A stretch of 9,196 nt of DNA. It comes from Actinomycetota bacterium (lineage in GTDB: Bacteria > Actinomycetota > Thermoleophilia > Gaiellales > Gaiellaceae). The stretch covers positions 1 to 9,196 of the forward strand of contig JACDCN010000069.1 of the NCBI GenBank assembly GCA_013817555.1. Reading direction: 5' to 3'. The notes beneath the pieces were generated by a model. That model saw only the letters and a list, made by a program, of their open reading frames with translations. It ran no database searches and was not told the DNA's origin. The position numbers were made by a program, and so were the translations under genes. Positions 6,373 through 9,196 of the stretch are shown in pieces (position 1 is the first letter of the stretch; each line of letters opens with the position of its first letter).

Positions 6373-6678
6373 ATGGGCACCGTGCGGGAGTTCTTCGAGG
6401 GATTGCCCGGCCGCGTCGATCCCGAACGGATCGCGGGGATGAACAACACCTATCTGTTCGAGATCGAGGGCGCGGGAACGTGGAAGGTTTCGGTCGCGGA
6501 TGGAGCGATCGAGGTCACCGAAGGCGGAGATGACGCCGACTGCACGTTCTCGGCGACCGAAGAGAACTTCGAGAAGATCGCCGCTGGCGAGCAGAACCCG
6601 ACCACCGCGTACATGACCGGGAAGCTCAAGATCAAGGGCGACATGGGCGCGGCCATGAAGCTCCAGAAGATCTTTTGA
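6373..6678 (+). CDS. Stand-alone SCP2-like sterol/lipid-carrier domain protein
   Basis: This 101-residue soluble protein matches the pattern of single-domain SCP2 (sterol carrier protein 2) proteins. The features are a short N-terminal helix (VREFFEGLPGRVDPERIAGM), beta strands with alternating hydrophobics (YLFEIEGAGTWKVSVADGAI), an acidic turn with DCTFSATEENFEKIAAGEQN, and the characteristic ending TGKLKIKGDMGAAMKLQKIF (residues 82-101). SCP2 domains bind fatty acyl chains, acyl-CoAs or sterols in a hydrophobic pocket, which would fit the divergently placed acyl-CoA dehydrogenase. A purine-rich AGGAGGGAGG (6351-6360) precedes ATG 6373 at a rather long 12-nt spacing; no nearer in-frame start exists. 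Its promoter must lie in or beside the inverted-repeat element. Confidence 0.8.
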   Translation: MGTVREFFEGLPGRVDPERIAGMNNTYLFEIEGAGTWKVSVADGAIEVTEGGDDADCTFSATEENFEKIAAGEQNPTTAYMTGKLKIKGDMGAAMKLQKIF

Positions 6679-6720
6679 GGCTCATTTGAAACCGTTCGTC
6701 CTCACGCGTTAGGTCGCATC

Positions 6721-7080
6721 ATGGCCTGGCTAGTCCGTCTCCTTCTCCTCTGGGGCATCAACGTCCTGGCCCTGATCGTCGTCGATTGGCTGTTCGACGG
6801 CGTCCACATCGGCCGTTGGGGATCGCTCCTCCTGGGTGCGTTCATGCTGATGGTCGGCAACGCGATTCTGAAGCCGATTCTCACGATCCTGACGCTGCCG
6901 CTCGTGATCATCACCTTCGGGCTCTTCTACTTCGCGCTCAACGTGCTGATGCTCGCGTTCGCGGAATGGATCGCCCCGCGTTTCACTATCGACGGCTTCT
7001 GGACCTACGTCGGCGCGACGATCGTCGTCTGGCTCGTGAACCTCGTCGTGGGGAAACTGCTCGACCGCGTTCGCGGCTGA
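6721..7080 (+). CDS. Four-helix membrane protein, YvlD / phage_holin_4_2 family
   Basis: This 119-residue integral membrane protein is almost entirely hydrophobic. There are about four helices, at residues ~3-24, ~32-50, ~55-82 and ~97-114. The pattern NAILKPILTILTLPLVIITFGLFYFALNVLML (from about residue 48) followed by a GFWTYVGATIVVWLVN segment is distinctive of the bacterial family annotated 'phage holin family protein' (PF04020; YvlD-like). Despite that name these are ordinary chromosomal genes of unclear function, linked in some bacteria to envelope stress. There is no lysin or phage gene nearby. The start has only a weak AGG (6711-6713) 7 nt upstream. It follows the SCP2-like gene after 42 nt and may share its transcript. 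Confidence 0.85.
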   Translation: MAWLVRLLLLWGINVLALIVVDWLFDGVHIGRWGSLLLGAFMLMVGNAILKPILTILTLPLVIITFGLFYFALNVLMLAFAEWIAPRFTIDGFWTYVGATIVVWLVNLVVGKLLDRVRG

Positions 7081-7102
7081 GTGACCGCCAAGCTGGAGCA
7101 TT

Positions 7103-7108
7103 AGGAGG
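7103..7108 (+). promoter_or_regulatory. Strong Shine-Dalgarno sequence of the DUF2269-like gene
   Basis: AGGAGG with an 8-nt spacer to ATG 7117 fixes the start. It is the best ribosome-binding site among the three small + strand genes. Confidence 0.7.
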
Positions 7109-7116
7109 GAGATTCG

Positions 7117-7695
7117 ATGTCCTGGTTCCAGCTTCTGCTGTTCGCCCATATCTCGATGGCCGTGATCTGGGTCGGTGGAGGCCTGATGATGCAGTTCTTC
7201 GGTATCCGCGCCTCGATGTCCGGCGATCCCTCTCGGCTGGCGACCCTCGGTGAGGACATCGAGTGGATCGCGAACCGGGTGTTCATACCCGGTTCACTGC
7301 TCGCGTTCGTGACAGGCATCCTGCTGGTCGTCGAGTCGGACTTCTACGGGTTCGGCGACGACTGGATCGTGATCGGGCTCGCGCTGTATGCGACGACGTT
7401 CTTTGCCGGACTGCTGTTTATCGGCCCTGAGTCGGGCCGCATCGGGAAGCTCATCGAGGCTGGCTCACCGGACGCCGGTCCCCGCACGCTGAGGCTGATC
7501 ATGCTCGCCCGGCTCGACCTCGTGCTGCTCTTCCTCCTCCTCTACGACATGGCAGTGAAGCCGGACTTCGGTGACGCGAGCTCTATTCTGTGGGGCCTCG
7601 CGGGCGCAGTCGTGGCAACCGGGCTCGTGTACTGGCGCTATCGGGTCAGTTTGGCAGCGCCACCACCTGCTGCCGCGGCCACCTTCGGCGACTAG
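7117..7695 (+). CDS. Five-helix integral membrane protein, DUF2269-like
   Basis: This 192-residue membrane protein has hydrophobic segments at about residues 3-28 (with H11 and the motif AVIWVGGGLMMQFF), 56-72, 83-103, 127-147 and 155-173. It ends in an Ala/Pro-rich cytoplasmic or external tail. A His in helix 1 followed by WVGG, and RVFIPGSLLAFVTGILLV in helix 2, resemble the DUF2269 family of predicted membrane proteins. Those have no established function; a distant similarity to CopD-like membrane proteins is only an impression. The start is well supported by AGGAGG at 7103-7108. The TAG stop is just 6 nt from the stop codon of the converging carboxylase gene, with no terminator between. 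Confidence 0.65.
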   Translation: MSWFQLLLFAHISMAVIWVGGGLMMQFFGIRASMSGDPSRLATLGEDIEWIANRVFIPGSLLAFVTGILLVVESDFYGFGDDWIVIGLALYATTFFAGLLFIGPESGRIGKLIEAGSPDAGPRTLRLIMLARLDLVLLFLLLYDMAVKPDFGDASSILWGLAGAVVATGLVYWRYRVSLAAPPPAAAATFGD

Positions 7696-7701
7696 CCCAG
7701 C

Positions 7702-9196
7702 CTACGATTCGAGGTCGACGAGGAGGGTTCCACCGGCGACGCGGTCTCCGGCGCTCACGTGGACCGCGGTGACGGTGCCGCCGAACGGCGAGGAGACAGG
7801 GATCTCCATCTTCATCGCCTCGAGCACGACGAGCGGGCGCCGGGGCTGAACCTCGTCGCCGGGCTCGACCTCGACGCGGATCACGGTTCCGGGCATCGGG
7901 GCGATGACCGCGCTTTCTCCCGGCGTTGGCCCAGATGTGGCCGCGACCGAGTCGACGTTGGGCGGTGCGGCGGGCGGAGGTGCGGGCAGGTTCAGCCGCC
8001 AGGGGCGGTTCCAGGGGGCTGGAGCGCGCAGGAATGGGGGAGGGGTGAGCGGAGGATGCTCCGTCAGGAAGGCGGTCGTCATCTCGCCGGCGCGAACGAT
8101 CGGGTGGGCCACGAGCCAGCGCAGAAACGGGAGGTTGGTCGTCAAGCCCGCTACCTCGGTGTCCGCGAGCGCCGCGGCCAGGATCTCGAGCGCCTCGTCC
8201 CGGTTTCGGCCGCGCGCGATGAGCTTGGCGATCATCGGATCGTACGCGAGCCCGATCTCGTCGCCTTCCTCGACTCCGGCATCGACCCGAACGCCGGCGT
8301 CAGTGCCTTGCAACAGACTGTTACTTGGCAAGCTAAACCGCTCGATCTTCCCGGTCTGAGGGAGGAAGGTGCGAGGATCTTCGGCGTACAGCCGTACCTC
8401 GATAGCGTGCCCCCCGACCTTGCAACAGTCTGTTGCAAGTGGTTCTCCCGCGGCGACGCGGAGCTGCTCGGCGACGATGTCGAGGCCTGTCACAGCCTCA
8501 GTCACCGGGTGCTCGACCTGGATCCGCCCGTTGAGCTCGAGGAAGAAAAAGTCGTTGCCGTCTACAACGAACTCCACAGTGCCGGCGCTTCGATACCCGA
8601 TCGCTCGGGCGAAGGCGACGGCGGCCTCCTGCATCACGTCCTGCAAGCGCGCTTCGAGCCCGGGTGCAGGCGCCTCCTCGAGAACCTTCTGATGACGGCG
8701 CTGTACCGAGCAGTCGCGCTCGCCTAAGGCGAGCACATTCCCGTGCCCATCGGCGAGGAGCTGAACCTCGATGTGTCGCGGCCGCTCGAGGTAGCGCTCG
8801 CAATAGAGCGTCCCGTCGCCGAACGCGCCGACGGCCTCGCGCTCTGCCGCGGCGAGGGCGTCGTCCAGCTCGGCCGGACCGCGGACGACCCGCATGCCGC
8901 GGCCTCCGCCTCCCGCGGACGCCTTCACGACGAGTGGGAAGCCGATGTCCTCCGGGGTTCCTTCGGGAAGCGTCGGCACACCTGCTTCGCGGGCGATCCG
9001 CTTCGCGGCGAGCTTGTCCCCGCCCATCCGCAAAGCCTCCGCGGGCGGCCCGACCCAGGTCAGCCCCGAGGCTTCGACGGCCTCAGCGAACTCCGCGCGC
9101 TCGGCGAGAAATCCGTAGCCGGGATGGATCCCGCCCGCACCCGTCTGCTTCGCCGCGCGAATGTGCTCCTCTGAGTGGAGGTAGCTCGCGATCTCG
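7702..9196 (-). CDS. Acyl-CoA carboxylase alpha subunit (biotin carboxylase + BCCP), 5' end outside window
   Basis: The open frame runs to the window edge; 497 residues are visible and roughly 60 N-terminal residues are missing. An internal TTG at 9033 is not the start, because conserved sequence lies upstream of it (SYLHSEEHIRAAKQTGAGGI, then HPGYGFLAERAEF). Visible parts, numbered from the edge: ATP-grasp glycine loop KASAGGGGRGMR (91-102), active-site block FLELNGRIQVEHPVTE (218-233), biotin-carboxylase C-domain motifs GHAIEVRLYAEDP (262-274) and YDPMIAKLIARG (318-329), a Pro/Ala-rich linker (~381-428), and a biotinyl domain with EAMKME, in which K462 carries biotin. It carboxylates biotin with ATP and bicarbonate for a beta subunit that is not seen here. 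The substrate (acetyl-, propionyl- or methylcrotonyl-CoA) cannot be decided. Two 21-bp palindromes lie within the gene. Confidence 0.95.
   Translation of the reverse strand, partial: EIASYLHSEEHIRAAKQTGAGGIHPGYGFLAERAEFAEAVEASGLTWVGPPAEALRMGGDKLAAKRIAREAGVPTLPEGTPEDIGFPLVVKASAGGGGRGMRVVRGPAELDDALAAAEREAVGAFGDGTLYCERYLERPRHIEVQLLADGHGNVLALGERDCSVQRRHQKVLEEAPAPGLEARLQDVMQEAAVAFARAIGYRSAGTVEFVVDGNDFFFLELNGRIQVEHPVTEAVTGLDIVAEQLRVAAGEPLATDCCKVGGHAIEVRLYAEDPRTFLPQTGKIERFSLPSNSLLQGTDAGVRVDAGVEEGDEIGLAYDPMIAKLIARGRNRDEALEILAAALADTEVAGLTTNLPFLRWLVAHPIVRAGEMTTAFLTEHPPLTPPPFLRAPAPWNRPWRLNLPAPPPAAPPNVDSVAATSGPTPGESAVIAPMPGTVIRVEVEPGDEVQPRRPLVVLEAMKMEIPVSSPFGGTVTAVHVSAGDRVAGGTLLVDLES
8307..8332. repeat. 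Intragenic palindromic repeat, copy 1 (with 5-nt insertion)
   Basis: CTTGCAACAG (8307-8316), A, CTGTT (8318-8322), then ACTTG, then GCAAG (8328-8332). Removing ACTTG (8323-8327) restores the same palindrome as the second copy. On the coding (minus) strand it encodes the run LPSNSLLQG, in a loop of the biotin carboxylase C-domain where homologues go almost directly from LP to GVRVD. Confidence 0.6.
8419..8439. repeat. Intragenic palindromic repeat, copy 2 (perfect)
   Basis: CTTGCAACAG (8419-8428) and CTGTTGCAAG (8430-8439) are exact reverse complements around a single T. On the coding strand it spells LATDCCK, replacing the polar Q-E-D-V type sequence usual just before RGHAIEVR in this enzyme family, and places two adjacent cysteines there. 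Confidence 0.7.

Noticed and set aside
6721..7080. Prophage signal from the 'holin' family gene
   Set aside because: Members of PF04020 are widespread chromosomal membrane proteins. No endolysin, integrase or structural phage gene is near.
7759..8727. 322-aa open frame on the + strand
   Set aside because: It is antisense to the biotin carboxylase gene, whose catalytic motifs are unmistakable.
9031..9033. TTG as the start of the carboxylase subunit
   Set aside because: Conserved biotin carboxylase sequence continues in frame upstream to the window edge, so this is an internal leucine codon.
1..9196. CRISPR array, tRNA or rRNA genes
   Set aside because: No regularly spaced direct repeats, no cloverleaf-like segment ending in a tRNA T-arm sequence, and no rRNA signature were seen on either strand.

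Overview
The window is high-GC DNA (roughly two thirds G+C by eye) with tightly packed, translationally coupled genes. The style and content suggest a soil-type, high-GC bacterium, most likely an actinobacterium and possibly from a deep branch such as Thermoleophilia. That is an inference from protein character and codon bias; no 16S or other marker gene is present.

Region 1 (1-4969, + strand) is an Opp/Dpp-type peptide ABC importer. It holds the 3' end of the substrate-binding protein, a GC-rich intercistronic hairpin, two permeases (DppB-like and DppC-like) and two ATPases (DppD-like and DppF-like). A secreted or membrane-anchored six-bladed Kelch propeller protein is the last gene and overlaps the final ATPase by 4 nt. 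From the first permease on, every junction is an overlap or a gap of 4 nt, so this should be one transcript. The DppF-like gene has no ATG, GTG or TTG where its family N-terminus begins. It appears to start at a CTG (3186) with an ideal Shine-Dalgarno sequence, in a CTGA overlap with the previous stop codon.

Region 2 (5005-7701) holds a minus-strand acyl-CoA dehydrogenase convergent with the Kelch gene, then three + strand genes: a stand-alone SCP2-like lipid-binding protein, a four-helix YvlD/phage_holin_4_2 membrane protein and a DUF2269-like membrane protein. The 234-nt divergent intergenic space between the dehydrogenase and the SCP2-like gene is almost wholly built of inverted repeats. 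It contains a perfect 11-bp palindrome one base from the dehydrogenase start codon, and a ~166-bp element with perfect 18-bp terminal inverted repeats flanked by TA, looking like a palindromic MITE or a long structured RNA/regulatory hairpin.

Region 3 (7702-9196, minus strand) is the 3' three-quarters or more of a biotin carboxylase/biotin carboxyl carrier fusion, the alpha subunit of an acyl-CoA carboxylase. Its start lies beyond the window. Two copies of a 21-bp palindrome (arms CTTGCAACAG / CTGTTGCAAG) lie inside this coding region, 112 nt apart. One appears to add a short in-frame peptide in a loop where homologues have none.

Taken together: peptide uptake plus acyl-CoA oxidation and carboxylation (branched-chain amino acid or short-chain acid catabolism is a reasonable guess). 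No complete new defence or biosynthetic system is visible. The most unusual signals are the repeat structures at 6140-6334 and 8307-8439, and the CTG start at 3186.
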